The notes under the pieces are model-generated. The model searched no databases. It was not told the DNA's origin and worked only from the letters and a program-made list of their open reading frames with translations. From Chimaeribacter arupi (GTDB taxonomy: Bacteria; Pseudomonadota; Gammaproteobacteria; Enterobacterales; Enterobacteriaceae): a DNA stretch of 64,000 nt. The position numbers and the translations under genes are program-made. The DNA is taken from contig NZ_PJZI01000031.1 of assembly GCF_002858805.1 (NCBI RefSeq), forward strand, positions 1-64,000. Direction: 5' to 3'. Of this stretch, positions 50,977 to 59,579 are shown piece by piece (position 1 is the stretch's first letter; every line of letters starts with the position of its first letter).

Positions 50977-52157
50977 AGCCTCTCTCCTTTCTCCAGATTT
51001 TTACCTGCCGGAATCGCCCCTGCCTCGGTGAAATTGGCCACAGCGGCGGATTTTTGGTAGAAGCGCGGTGCCTGGGCGCTGATGCCGCCGGTGTGGTAGA
51101 ACGGGTCGTCACACGGGATCGGCAGCCGCACCACGTGCCGGGTGATGGCGGATTGATACAACGCAGTGATCAGTTCCAGCGCGCGTTTGCCCTGTTCACC
51201 GTCCACCAGCGGCGGCGTGCCGGCGGCAATCGCGGTGAGCAGGTTGTCTATCTGCCCGGTGTGCAGCGTCCAGGCGAGCGGCGGGAGTTGCCGGTACAGG
51301 GCGTCGAGCCGGGCCTCCAGCCCCGCATCATTGTCCGGCTGCGGGAAGCCGTTGTCGGCGCTGCGGTGGGCGCACACCGCCCAGGGCGCGGAGATGCGCG
51401 CCTTTTCCCCCTGCAACACGATCTGCTGCTCCTCGCCGTGGTGCACCACCGAGGCGGTGAGCTGCGCCAGCGCGCCGTTGGGGTAGCGGAAAATCGCGGC
51501 GCTCAGGTCTTCCACTTCCGCGTTGTCATGCGCCACGTTCGCCATCATCGCCACCACCTCGCAGGGGGTGCCCAGCAGCCATTGCAGCGCGTCGATGTGG
51601 TGCACCGCATGGTTGAGCGTGCAGCCGCCGCCCTCTTTCTCCCAGGTGCCGCGCCACCATAAATCGTAATAGCAGTGGCCGCGCCACCAGAAAGAGTCGA
51701 CCTGCGCATGGCAAATCTTCCCGGCAAGCCCCGATTCCACCACCGCGTGCAGCCGCCAGAACGCGTCGGTAAAGCGGTTCTGCGCAATCACGGACAGTAT
51801 CTTCCCGCTGGCCTGTTGGGCGGCGATCATCGCGTCACACTCCTCCAGCGACGCCGCCATCGGCTTTTCACACAGCACATGTTTCCCGGCGTGTAATGCA
51901 TCGATGGCGATCGGCGCATGGACGTAAGGCGGCGTGCAGACATCCACCAGATCCACCTCCCCGCACGCGCTCAGCATCGCCTGATGGCTGCTGAACACCT
52001 GGGCGTCCGCCAGGCCGTAACGCTGTTTCTTCTCCTCCGCCTTTTCCGGGTAGATGTCCACCAGCGCCACGATGCGGCAGCGCTGCGGGAAGTGCAGATA
52101 ACTTTGGATATGGTTGTGCGCGATGTTCCCGGTGCCCACGATAGCGACATGCAACAT
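50973..52157 (-). CDS. Gfo/Idh/MocA-family oxidoreductase (second of the cluster)
   Basis: 394 residues from the ATG at 52157, preceded by AAGGGGGAACT; the frame extends 44 codons upstream into the previous gene, which I do not accept. Rossmann loop VAIVGTGNIAHNHIQSYLHF, active-site VLCEKPMA and C-terminal GGCTLNHAVHHIDALQWLLG are all present, so it looks fully functional. It is placed directly after the first oxidoreductase and is coupled to the third by an ATGA overlap. Probable NAD(P)-dependent sugar or cyclitol dehydrogenase. Confidence 0.87.
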   Translation of the reverse strand: MLHVAIVGTGNIAHNHIQSYLHFPQRCRIVALVDIYPEKAEEKKQRYGLADAQVFSSHQAMLSACGEVDLVDVCTPPYVHAPIAIDALHAGKHVLCEKPMAASLEECDAMIAAQQASGKILSVIAQNRFTDAFWRLHAVVESGLAGKICHAQVDSFWWRGHCYYDLWWRGTWEKEGGGCTLNHAVHHIDALQWLLGTPCEVVAMMANVAHDNAEVEDLSAAIFRYPNGALAQLTASVVHHGEEQQIVLQGEKARISAPWAVCAHRSADNGFPQPDNDAGLEARLDALYRQLPPLAWTLHTGQIDNLLTAIAAGTPPLVDGEQGKRALELITALYQSAITRHVVRLPIPCDDPFYHTGGISAQAPRFYQKSAAVANFTEAGAIPAGKNLEKGERL

Positions 52158-52171
52158 AGTTCCCCCTTGGT

Positions 52172-53326
52172 TTACCAGGTGCCGCCGGCATCCAGCGTGC
52201 GGTTGGCGGCGGGCTTCTCCACCGAGGCATTGATGCGCTGCTGCAACAGCGCCAGATAGTGCGCCTCGTCCAGCGGCAGCGTGACCCAATCATCCGTCCA
52301 GGTGGAGAGGTGCATGGCGTTGGAGAGCGTCAGGCCGTGGATGCCCTCCACGCCGGGTGCGATCAGCGGTTCGCCGCGCAGCACGGCGGCGCAGAAATTG
52401 GCGGTGATGACGTGGTGGTCACTGCACGCCGGGGCCACCGGCACGGTGATTTCCCAGCACTCCGGCTCACCGAAACCGTTCCGCCAGCGGGCGTTGAACG
52501 CCGGTTCCGGCTCGCACAGCCGCCAGTAGCGCAGCCGCCCCTCTTCCACCACCACTTTGCCGCGATCGCCGGTTATCTCCAGCCGGTTGGTGCCGGGTGT
52601 CTCTGCCACGGTGGTGATAAACACCCCGGTCGCCCCGTTGGCGTATTCGGCGTAGGCGGTCACCTCATCGTCCACTTCGATCTGCCGGTGTTTGCCGAAC
52701 TGGCAGAACGCGCGCAGCCGCACCGGCATCCCGACCAGCCACTGCCAGAGGTCGAGCTGGTTCGGGTCCTGATTCAGCAGCACGCCGCCGCCCTCGCCTT
52801 TCCAGGTGGCGCGCCAGCCCCCGGCGTCGTAGTAGCTTTGCGAGCGGTACCAGTTGGTGATGATCCAGTTAGAGCGGCGGATCTCACCCAGCTCGCCGCC
52901 GTCAATCAGCGCTTTTACCTTTTGGTACAGCGGGTTGGGCCGCTGGTTGTACATAATGCCGAACACCACGTCACAGGTGCGCGCGCAGGCGTTCATCTCC
53001 TGCACCTGGGCGGTGTAGACCCCGGCCGGTTTCTCGCACAGCGTATGGAGGCCGTGGCGCATCGCGAGCATCGACAGCCGGGGGTGGTCGTAGTGCGGTG
53101 TGGCGACGATCACCGCGTCAATCAGCCCGCTGGTGATCATCGCCTCCGCGTCCTCAAACAGCGGCAGGCCCTCGCCCACCAGCCGCCGGATCGCCGGGTG
53201 TTTGCTGCGGTCGTTATCACAGACCGCCGCCAGGCAGGCCTCGCTGATCACGCCGTCCAGCAGGTAACGGGCGTGGACGGTGCCGATATTGCCGATGCCG
53301 ATAATGCCAAAACGTAGCTTCTCCAT
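52172..53326 (-). CDS. Gfo/Idh/MocA-family oxidoreductase (first of the cluster)
   Basis: 384 residues. Rossmann loop FGIIGIGNIGTVHARYLLDG, active-site TLCEKPAG and C-terminal GGGVLLNQDPNQLDLWQWLV, the latter with Asn/Asp in place of the usual His-containing DxxxH. It is the promoter-proximal gene of the operon and divergent from the LacI-type regulator. It likely starts the oxidation pathway for the substrate brought in by the GPH symporter; the substrate cannot be read from the sequence. Confidence 0.87.
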   Translation of the reverse strand: MEKLRFGIIGIGNIGTVHARYLLDGVISEACLAAVCDNDRSKHPAIRRLVGEGLPLFEDAEAMITSGLIDAVIVATPHYDHPRLSMLAMRHGLHTLCEKPAGVYTAQVQEMNACARTCDVVFGIMYNQRPNPLYQKVKALIDGGELGEIRRSNWIITNWYRSQSYYDAGGWRATWKGEGGGVLLNQDPNQLDLWQWLVGMPVRLRAFCQFGKHRQIEVDDEVTAYAEYANGATGVFITTVAETPGTNRLEITGDRGKVVVEEGRLRYWRLCEPEPAFNARWRNGFGEPECWEITVPVAPACSDHHVITANFCAAVLRGEPLIAPGVEGIHGLTLSNAMHLSTWTDDWVTLPLDEAHYLALLQQRINASVEKPAANRTLDAGGTW

Positions 53327-53516
53327 AACTCACCTGTATTCCACTGCGTGGGGGATAGCGGGAACATAATGAAGCGGGGGAAGCGCGACAAACGGAATGT
53401 GTGAGAGGAATCGCAAGGCCGCGACGCCAACCGCCCCACGCCCCGGATTTGGTTGTAAAATCAGCAAATTACCTCTAAGAATATTTGCAGAAATTTATTG
53501 CGAGCGGGGTCACATC

Positions 53517-54575
53517 ATGCCGGGAAAGCTACAGATGGATAAAATCGCCGCCCTGACGGGGTTTTCCGTCAGCACGGTGTCACGCGTGCTGGCGGGGAAA
53601 CCCTACACCAGCGATCGCGCGCGGGAAGCGATCATCAGTTGCGCACGGCGGCTCGGCGTGCTGGACGGCCTGGCCTGCGGGCGGCTGCTGATTGACGGCG
53701 TGGCGGTGTTCGCGCCGGGCCGCACCTTCAACGCGCGCGGTGATGTGTTCTACCTGGAAGTGACGCGCGGCATCGCCGAGGCACTGGCGGCGCACAACGT
53801 TTACCTGAGCTATTGCGGGCTGGAAGAGGAGCACGCGGATATCGAAGCCTTTCTGGACAAGGCCGGAGACAAGCACATCAACGCCGTGATCATCATCGGC
53901 ACCGATGACCCGACCATCTTCAAACTGGCAGCGGCGCTGAATAAGCCCTGTGTGCTGATCAACACCCACGACCGGGAGACGGCACTCGACGCCGTCTCAC
54001 CCGACCATTACGCCATCGGCTTCAACGCCGCGCGCCACGTGTTCGAACGCGGCCACCGGCGGATGCTGTCTTTGACCTGTTTGCGCCGCAAAACGCTCTA
54101 CACCCGGCTGCACGGCATCCAGGACGCTTACCGCCATTTCAGCGTGCCCTTTGATGCGCAACAGGATGTGATCATCACTGAAGGGTTTTCGCCGGAAGAG
54201 GCGGAACAGGCGCTGGAGGCGTGGCTGGCGTCGCACCCGCCCGCCTGCTGGCCGGAAGTGATTTTCCCCGGCAGCATGGGCATGACGACCGGCGTGCTGC
54301 GCGTGCTGGCGCGGCGTCAGGTGCAGGTGCCGGAACAGATGTCGCTGATGACCACTGACTTCAGCTGGCATCTGGAAAACAGCGCAGGCATCCCCATCAC
54401 CGGCATTGCGGTGCCGTGCCGGGAGCTGGGCATTGAGGCGGTACACCTGCTGCAACACCGGCTGAACCGGCCGCAGGCGTCGGTGTGTCATCTGTTATTG
54501 CAGGGGAAACTCAGGGAGGCGGGGTCAGTACGGTACGCCACGCGCCACGCAGCCCGCGTGGCGCTGGGTCAATAA
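53517..54575 (+). CDS. LacI-family transcriptional regulator of the oxidoreductase operon
   Basis: 352 residues from the ATG at 53517, which has GCGGGG upstream and places the helix-turn-helix (MDKIAALTGFSVSTVSRVLA) near residue 7; a longer frame starting at 53397 would put 40 unrelated residues in front. A periplasmic-binding-like effector domain follows from about residue 60 (VAVFAPGRTFNARGDVFYLE). It is divergent from the operon 53326-46114 and is its obvious regulator. The 190-bp divergent region has GCAAAT/ATTTGC arms at about 53464-53490 but no clean LacI-type palindrome. Confidence 0.9.
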   Translation: MPGKLQMDKIAALTGFSVSTVSRVLAGKPYTSDRAREAIISCARRLGVLDGLACGRLLIDGVAVFAPGRTFNARGDVFYLEVTRGIAEALAAHNVYLSYCGLEEEHADIEAFLDKAGDKHINAVIIIGTDDPTIFKLAAALNKPCVLINTHDRETALDAVSPDHYAIGFNAARHVFERGHRRMLSLTCLRRKTLYTRLHGIQDAYRHFSVPFDAQQDVIITEGFSPEEAEQALEAWLASHPPACWPEVIFPGSMGMTTGVLRVLARRQVQVPEQMSLMTTDFSWHLENSAGIPITGIAVPCRELGIEAVHLLQHRLNRPQASVCHLLLQGKLREAGSVRYATRHAARVALGQ

Positions 54576-54599
54576 CGGTGCGGGCTGTGGCCCGCACCG
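54576..54599. terminator. Hairpin between convergent lacI-type gene and yjcE
   Basis: CGGTGCGGGC-TGTG-GCCCGCACCG is a perfect 10-bp stem with a 4-nt loop between convergent genes; U-tract absent. Confidence 0.55.
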
Positions 54600-54604
54600 A
54601 GGGG

Positions 54605-56254
54605 TTACACCTCTTTTTCCACCAGCAACGCTTCCAGCAGGTCGAGGTCATGCAGCAGTTTTTGCAGCGTCTCGTTGCTGATGCGCTGGGTGGCGCGCAG
54701 ATGGTACAGCTCTGCCCGCTCAGCGCGCAGCGCGTTCAGGCGGAAGCGGCGCTCGAGGTTCTCCACCATCAGCATGTTTTCCATATCATCCTTGTTATAG
54801 GTGCGGCGGCGCAGGTTACCGATCACCCGCGAGCTGACCTCACGCACCGTCTGCTCGTCGATGTTCTCTTCGGCATCCGCGGCGATGCGCTCCTCCATCT
54901 TGTGCAGGCTCTCAATCGCCACTTCAGCGGCCACGGCGCGCGCCATGTGCTCCTCTTCCTTATAAACGGATTTATCCACCGTTTTCACCCCGCGCAGCAG
55001 GAACGGCAGCGCAATCACCCCGGCAATCAGCGAGAACAGGATCACCCCGGCCGCCAGGAACACCAGCTGGTAGCGTGACGGGAAGGCTTCGCCATCCGGC
55101 AGGAACAGCGGGATAGAGAGCACACCGGCCAGCGTAATCGCCCCGCGCACCCCGGCAAACGACGCCACCCAAAGCTCCCGCGTGCTGTAGCTGCCGAACA
55201 TCAGCGGGCGCTTTTTCAGCAGGCGGTTGCTGAGCTTTTTCATCGACCAGAGCCAGACAAAACGCAGCATCAGCAGCGCCATATAGATCAGCACCACATC
55301 GGCGAACAGTTGCCAGGTCGGGATGGTCGGGTCGTTTTCCACCATCAGGATCGAGGTTTCCAGAATGCCCGGCAGTTGCAGGCCGAGCATAATGAACACC
55401 ATGCCGTTGAACACAAACTCCAGCATCGACCAGACGCCGTTGGCGCGCAGCCGCATCGCCAGCGGCGCATTGCGGATCACGCCGGACTGGCTGATGGTCA
55501 TCCCGGCGGCGACGGCGGCCAGAATGCCGGAGACGCCGATATGCTCGGCGATCAGGTAGGACGCGAACGGCAGCAGCAGCAGGAACACCGTCTGCGTGGC
55601 CGGGTCATCCCCGCTCCAGCGGCTCATGATGCGCAGCGATTTACTGTAGAGCCAGGTCACGGCGACCCCGGCCAGCAGGCCGCCGACCGCCACTTTCAGG
55701 AACTCCACCGTCGCGCCGGAGACGGTAAACACCATCGTGCCCATCGCCACCGCAATCGCGAACTTCAGCGACACCAGGCCGGAGGCGTCATTCATCAGCG
55801 CCTCACCCTCCAGCACGCCCATGATCGATTTCGGGATGCGCCCCTTGCCGACAATGCCGGAGAGCGCCACCGCATCGGTCGGCGACAGCACCGCCGCCAG
55901 CGCGAACGCCGCCACCAGCGGGATGTTCGGCACCATCAGGTAGATCAGGTAACCGATGCCGACCACCGTCAGCAGCACCAGCATCAGTGCCAGCCCCAGC
56001 ACCTCGCGGCCGTGGTGCAGGAACTCACGCATCGGGGTTTTCCAGCCATCGGCAAACAGCAGCGGCGGGATAAACAGCACCAGAAACAGCTCCGGGTCAA
56101 AATCGACATGCAGGCCGAAATTGGGCCAGGCCAGCAAGGCACCGACCGCAATCTGCATCAGGGGGAGTGGGATCTGGAAGGGTAACATTCTGGTCACGAC
56201 ACCCGAGAGTGACACCACCAGAATCAAAATGAGGATTGTAAAAAAGATTTCCAT
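54605..56254 (-). CDS. yjcE: CPA1-family Na+/H+ antiporter YjcE
   Basis: 549 residues, the E. coli YjcE length, with 12 or more membrane helices and a soluble C-terminal third (about 405-549, rich in charged helices). The ion-binding motif is present around LSPTDAVALSGIVGKG and EGEALMNDASGLVSLKFAIA, which includes the ND pair. It exchanges sodium for protons at the inner membrane. Physiological role in E. coli is poorly defined. It is followed, about 190 bp upstream on the same strand, by ghxP, as in the E. coli yjcD-yjcE order. Confidence 0.95.
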   Translation of the reverse strand: MEIFFTILILILVVSLSGVVTRMLPFQIPLPLMQIAVGALLAWPNFGLHVDFDPELFLVLFIPPLLFADGWKTPMREFLHHGREVLGLALMLVLLTVVGIGYLIYLMVPNIPLVAAFALAAVLSPTDAVALSGIVGKGRIPKSIMGVLEGEALMNDASGLVSLKFAIAVAMGTMVFTVSGATVEFLKVAVGGLLAGVAVTWLYSKSLRIMSRWSGDDPATQTVFLLLLPFASYLIAEHIGVSGILAAVAAGMTISQSGVIRNAPLAMRLRANGVWSMLEFVFNGMVFIMLGLQLPGILETSILMVENDPTIPTWQLFADVVLIYMALLMLRFVWLWSMKKLSNRLLKKRPLMFGSYSTRELWVASFAGVRGAITLAGVLSIPLFLPDGEAFPSRYQLVFLAAGVILFSLIAGVIALPFLLRGVKTVDKSVYKEEEHMARAVAAEVAIESLHKMEERIAADAEENIDEQTVREVSSRVIGNLRRRTYNKDDMENMLMVENLERRFRLNALRAERAELYHLRATQRISNETLQKLLHDLDLLEALLVEKEV

Positions 56255-56402
56255 GCGTTCCTTGGGCTCTTGTCATTATCACTTTCAGCCGGGCGCAGGC
56301 GGCCCGGCATTCGCAGGGGTGATAGTAGACCAGAACCGCCGGGCTGTTAAACCCGTGCGTGCGCTTTGGCCGAATGTCCCGCCGGAGAGGAAATCACAGG
56401 CA

Positions 56403-56430
56403 TAAAAAAAGGGAGCCGGTGGGCTCCCCT
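56403..56430 (-). terminator. Rho-independent terminator of ghxP
   Basis: On the minus strand GGGAGCC-CACC-GGCTCCC is followed by seven T residues; it lies just after the ghxP stop codon. Confidence 0.9.
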
Positions 56431-56446
56431 AGGTGTGGCGGCGGCG

Positions 56447-57814
56447 TCAGATCGCCCAGCCACCGGCGTAAAACGCGGCCAGCAATACGGCGATGATCAC
56501 CGTGCCGGCGTTCAGTTTGCGCCATTCACCGGCCACCACGCGGCCAATCACCAGCGCGCCGAAGCCGAGCATAATGCCGGTGACGATGTTGCAGGTCAGC
56601 ACGATAAACACCGCGCACAGCAGGCCGGACATCGCGTCCACAAAGTCGGTGAAGTCCAGCTTGGTGACGTTGCTCAGCATCAGCAGGCCGACATACATCA
56701 GCGCCGGGGCCGTTGCGTAGCCCGGCACCAGATAGGAGAGCGGCGACAGGAACAGGATCAGCAGGAACAGCACGCCCACCACCGCGGCGGTCAGGCCGGT
56801 TTTGCCGCCGGCGGCCGTGCCGGCAGCGGATTCGATGTACACCGCCGCCGGGGCAACGCCCACCAGCCCGGCCACCATGCTGCTCACGGAGTCAGAGGTC
56901 AGCGCTTTGCCGCCGTTGATGATCTGCCCCTGCTTGTCCAGCAGGTTCGCCTGCCCGGCCACCGCACGGATGGTGCCGGTGGCGTCAAACACGGCGGTCA
57001 TCACCAGCGCCAGCACGCTCGGCAGCACCACCGGCTTCAGCGCGCCCATGATGTCGAGGCTGAACATGGAGGAGTTGCCGTTGGCATCCGTCAGGGACGG
57101 CATGGCAAACAGGCCCTGATATTTCACCGCCGGGTCGAAAATCAGCCCGATCACCGACAGCGCCACAATCACCAGCAGGATGCCGCCCGGTACCCGGCGC
57201 TTCTCCAGCCCGATGGTGGCCGCCAGGCCGATAAGCGTCATCAGCACCGGGAACGAGGTGAAATCACCCAGCGCCACCGGCAGGCCGTCGATCGGGTTTT
57301 TCACCACCAGCCCGACGCCGTTGGCGGCGATCAGCAGCAGGAACAGGCCGATACCGATGCCGGTACCGTGCGCCACGCCCATCGGCAGGTTACGCAGGAT
57401 CCAGGCGCGGATGCCGGTCACGGAGATCAGAGTGAACAACAGGCCCATCAGGAACACCGCACCCAGCGCCACCGGCACGCTGATGTGCTGGCCCAGCACC
57501 AGGCTGAACGCGGTAAAGGCGGTCAGCGAGATGGCGCAGCCGATGGCCATCGGCAGATTGGCCCACAGCCCCATCAGCAGCGAGCCGATGCCCGCCACCA
57601 GACAGGTGCCGACGAACACCGCCGCCGGCGGGAAGCCCGCTTTGCCCAACATGCCCGGCACCACAATGACGGAGTACACCATCGCCAGGAATGTGGTCAG
57701 CCCGGCGACCACCTCTTGCCGCACGGAGCTGCCGCGGGCGCTGATTTTGAAAAATGCATCCAGCGGGCCGGTCGGCTGAACCTTGCCGCCCGCTTGGGTG
57801 TTATTGCTAGACAT
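56447..57814 (-). CDS. ghxP: Guanine/hypoxanthine permease GhxP (YjcD)
   Basis: 455 residues (E. coli 449), strongly matching YjcD throughout, for example [20 protein letters not shown] and [13 protein letters not shown]. It is a NCS2/AzgA-family purine:proton symporter with about 14 helices and the motif [17 protein letters not shown]. It imports guanine and hypoxanthine. The ATG follows AGAGGACATCAGC. Two PurR-like boxes lie 115-190 bp upstream, fitting repression when purines are plentiful. Its own terminator separates it from yjcE. Confidence 0.96.
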   Translation of the reverse strand: MSSNNTQAGGKVQPTGPLDAFFKISARGSSVRQEVVAGLTTFLAMVYSVIVVPGMLGKAGFPPAAVFVGTCLVAGIGSLLMGLWANLPMAIGCAISLTAFTAFSLVLGQHISVPVALGAVFLMGLLFTLISVTGIRAWILRNLPMGVAHGTGIGIGLFLLLIAANGVGLVVKNPIDGLPVALGDFTSFPVLMTLIGLAATIGLEKRRVPGGILLVIVALSVIGLIFDPAVKYQGLFAMPSLTDANGNSSMFSLDIMGALKPVVLPSVLALVMTAVFDATGTIRAVAGQANLLDKQGQIINGGKALTSDSVSSMVAGLVGVAPAAVYIESAAGTAAGGKTGLTAAVVGVLFLLILFLSPLSYLVPGYATAPALMYVGLLMLSNVTKLDFTDFVDAMSGLLCAVFIVLTCNIVTGIMLGFGALVIGRVVAGEWRKLNAGTVIIAVLLAAFYAGGWAI

Positions 57815-57928
57815 GCTGATGTCCTCTGAAGGTGATCCTGGAATGTCGGTGCGTAGTGTCGTTAAGGCGTCGTGTCCGTCCGTTTACTTCCCTGGCACCG
57901 CGTTTTCTGTAAGAGAGGCCAGAAAACA

Positions 57929-57944
57929 AGGCAAACGATTAACT
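57929..57944. promoter_or_regulatory. PurR-type operator, proximal
   Basis: AGGCAAACGATTAACT matches the PurR consensus ANGCAANCGNTTNCNT at every fixed position but one. It lies 115 bp before the ghxP start. Confidence 0.65.
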
Positions 57945-57984
57945 CTGTACCCGCCTGACGTTATTAAAATGGGCGATCAATAAA

Positions 57985-58000
57985 AAGCAAACGATTATCC
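57985..58000. promoter_or_regulatory. PurR-type operator, distal
   Basis: AAGCAAACGATTATCC shares the core GCAAACGATTA with the proximal box and differs from the consensus at two fixed positions. The two sites are 56 bp apart centre to centre. Confidence 0.55.
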
Positions 58001-58205
58001 GGTGTCACAGCAGGCTTTTTCAACTCTGAATCACGACATTTTCGCGTTGTTTGCGCATTAAAGCGGCAGGAAGGAAAATGCGAGCCGCATCACATCTTAT
58101 TCAGGGCAGAAAAAGAGCGGAAAGCGCGGAAATTTACCGCGTCTGTTGCGCAACTCCGCTGCCCCACCGGCCCTTGTGCCGGGTAAAACAGGGTTTCATT
58201 ATTTT

Positions 58206-58221
58206 TGTGATGGCAATCACA
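58206..58221. promoter_or_regulatory. CRP-binding site 1 (perfect consensus)
   Basis: TGTGATGGCAATCACA is an exact TGTGA-N6-TCACA match, in the intergenic region upstream of the 52-residue ORF. Its centre is 110 bp before that ORF's start codon. Confidence 0.8.
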
Positions 58222-58261
58222 AAACTATTGATCTGGTGAATTCTTCAGCGTACCCTTTTCT

Positions 58262-58277
58262 TGTGACACACATCACA
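58262..58277. promoter_or_regulatory. CRP-binding site 2 (perfect consensus)
   Basis: TGTGACACACATCACA is a second exact TGTGA-N6-TCACA match, 56 bp downstream of site 1 and 46 bp before the small ORF. It may overlap the promoter itself, so activation or repression is possible. Confidence 0.8.
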
Positions 58278-58322
58278 TTTCATCGCGCTTGCGCGCCATT
58301 TCCCGACAACCGGAGGCCCCTT

Positions 58323-58481
58323 ATGAAAACGTCTTTGACTTTGACATCCGGCGACACCGCCCGCGCCCCTGCGCCTGCGGTGACACGCCCGACGTTGCGC
58401 CGTAAAAGCCTGCTGTGGGTGAACAGCTTGCTGCAAAAGCTCGGCCAGGATTTCGTCGGCACCGGGAAAAGAATGTATTGA
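58323..58481 (+). CDS. Small protein of unknown function, 52 residues, CRP-linked
   Basis: The ATG at 58323 has a strong ribosome binding site (CCGGAGG, 6-7 nt spacing). The product is basic, with a low-complexity Thr/Ala/Pro N-terminus (GDTARAPAPAVTRPTLRRKS) and an amphipathic C-terminal helix (LLWVNSLLQKLGQDFVGTGK). There is no signal peptide or clear membrane span. I do not recognise a family. The good translation start and the two perfect CRP boxes just upstream argue that it is expressed, likely under carbon limitation. It could also be the coding part of a dual-function RNA. Confidence 0.55.
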   Translation: MKTSLTLTSGDTARAPAPAVTRPTLRRKSLLWVNSLLQKLGQDFVGTGKRMY

Positions 58482-58486
58482 GCGCA

Positions 58487-58501
58487 GGCGGTTTTGCCGC
58501 C
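58487..58501. terminator. Hairpin between the small ORF and the convergent GST gene
   Basis: GGCGG-TTTTG-CCGCC, a 5-bp GC stem extendable by outer pairs (AGC/GCT) in the 22-bp gap between convergent genes. Weak evidence. Confidence 0.35.
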
Positions 58502-58503
58502 GC

Positions 58504-59172
58504 TCAGCCGGCGATCTGGTAAGGCCCGCCCTGTTTCAGCGCCTGCTGGTACGCGGGCCGCGCCTGCACTTTCTTCAGCCAGCCGCTGAGGTGCGGGCAG
58601 CCTGACAGCCCGCCACGGGCGTTCAGCCCCTCCACCGGGAAACTCATCTGAATATCCGCTGCACTGAAATCCGCCCCGGCAAACCAGGCATTTTCCGCCA
58701 GATGGTTTTCGAGGTACCCGCGGTGGGTGGCGAGCTGCTTGTCCAGGTAGGCTTTCTGCACCCCTTTGCCGATCGCCCCGGCAATCGGCCGCGCCAGCAG
58801 CGGCACCGGCGGCTTGCCCAGGCGGCTGAAGATCAGTTTCATCACCAGCAACGGCATCAGTGAACCTTCGGCATAGTGCAGCCAGTAGCGGAAACTCTGG
58901 CGCGCAAAATGATCGGTGGGTTTCAGCAGCCCCTGCGCATCGTAGGTTTCCTGCAAATATTCAATGATTGCGCCGGACTCCGCCAGCGTCAGGTCATTGT
59001 CGGTCAGCACCGGCGATTTCCCCAGCGGGTGCACTTTCTTCAACGCCTCCGGCGCCAGCATGGTATGGGGGTCGCGCTGGTAGCGTTCGATCTGGTACGG
59101 TACCCCCAGCTCCTCCAGCATCCACAAAATACGTTGTGAACGGGAGTTATTGAGGTGGTGAACGGTGATCAT
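58504..59172 (-). CDS. Glutathione S-transferase family protein
   Basis: 222 residues: a thioredoxin-like N-terminal domain (MITVHHLNNSRSQRILWMLE, candidate catalytic Ser/Asn near residue 9-12; cis-Pro region GKSPVLTDNDLTLAESGAII) and an all-helical C-terminal domain with the N-capping pattern DFSAADIQMSFPVEG. It probably conjugates or reduces electrophiles with glutathione in the cytoplasm. No neighbour identifies its substrate. Confidence 0.9.
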   Translation of the reverse strand: MITVHHLNNSRSQRILWMLEELGVPYQIERYQRDPHTMLAPEALKKVHPLGKSPVLTDNDLTLAESGAIIEYLQETYDAQGLLKPTDHFARQSFRYWLHYAEGSLMPLLVMKLIFSRLGKPPVPLLARPIAGAIGKGVQKAYLDKQLATHRGYLENHLAENAWFAGADFSAADIQMSFPVEGLNARGGLSGCPHLSGWLKKVQARPAYQQALKQGGPYQIAG

Positions 59173-59579
59173 GCCTCGCTCCTTTTGTTGCAGTAATGTA
59201 CGTTAATTCAAAGGATAGCGTTCTCCCTCTCCCCGCGCCCGCCTTTATTCATCGCGGTTAAAGCCAAATAGACCGCCGAATATCATCTAAACTTGGCTTA
59301 TCAATGATAAATAATGTTTTTATTTTATACTTTCTCCATGTTGAGCAATAGAACGGTTACGGCTGTTTAACGTTGGTGAAAAAGTCGCTAATATCGCTGC
59401 ACCAGTTTGAAATATCACATAATTAAACTTAACCAAAATCGCCGCCGGCCGCGTGGCTAACCCCCTCATTGTTAAGGTTATGTGATGTTTAATCCTTTTC
59501 CCGGCGATCGCCTGACCGATATTGCACTGCAATAACGGGGCGGGGGTTGCCCTTAGCCCTGTTATGTGGAGAGCAAGTT
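59173..59579. other. AT-rich intergenic region ahead of the MHYT-GGDEF-EAL gene
   Basis: About 400 bp between divergent genes. The middle (59260-59430) is AT-rich and contains no gene I can support; a 70-codon minus-strand frame there shows no family features. ATTGCACTGCAAT at 59521-59533 is a perfect palindrome about 50 bp before the coding start and could be an operator or part of the leader. Confidence 0.4.

Noticed and set aside
53327-53516. LacI-type operator in the divergent region
   Set aside because: Only spaced GCAAAT/ATTTGC arms were found, without the central CG symmetry usual for this family.
56366-57829. 487-codon plus-strand frame opposite ghxP
   Set aside because: Extremely rich in His, Gln and Arg, and lies opposite a well-conserved permease.
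59320-59532. 70-codon minus-strand frame upstream of the MHYT gene
   Set aside because: No convincing ribosome binding site or domain; probably chance.
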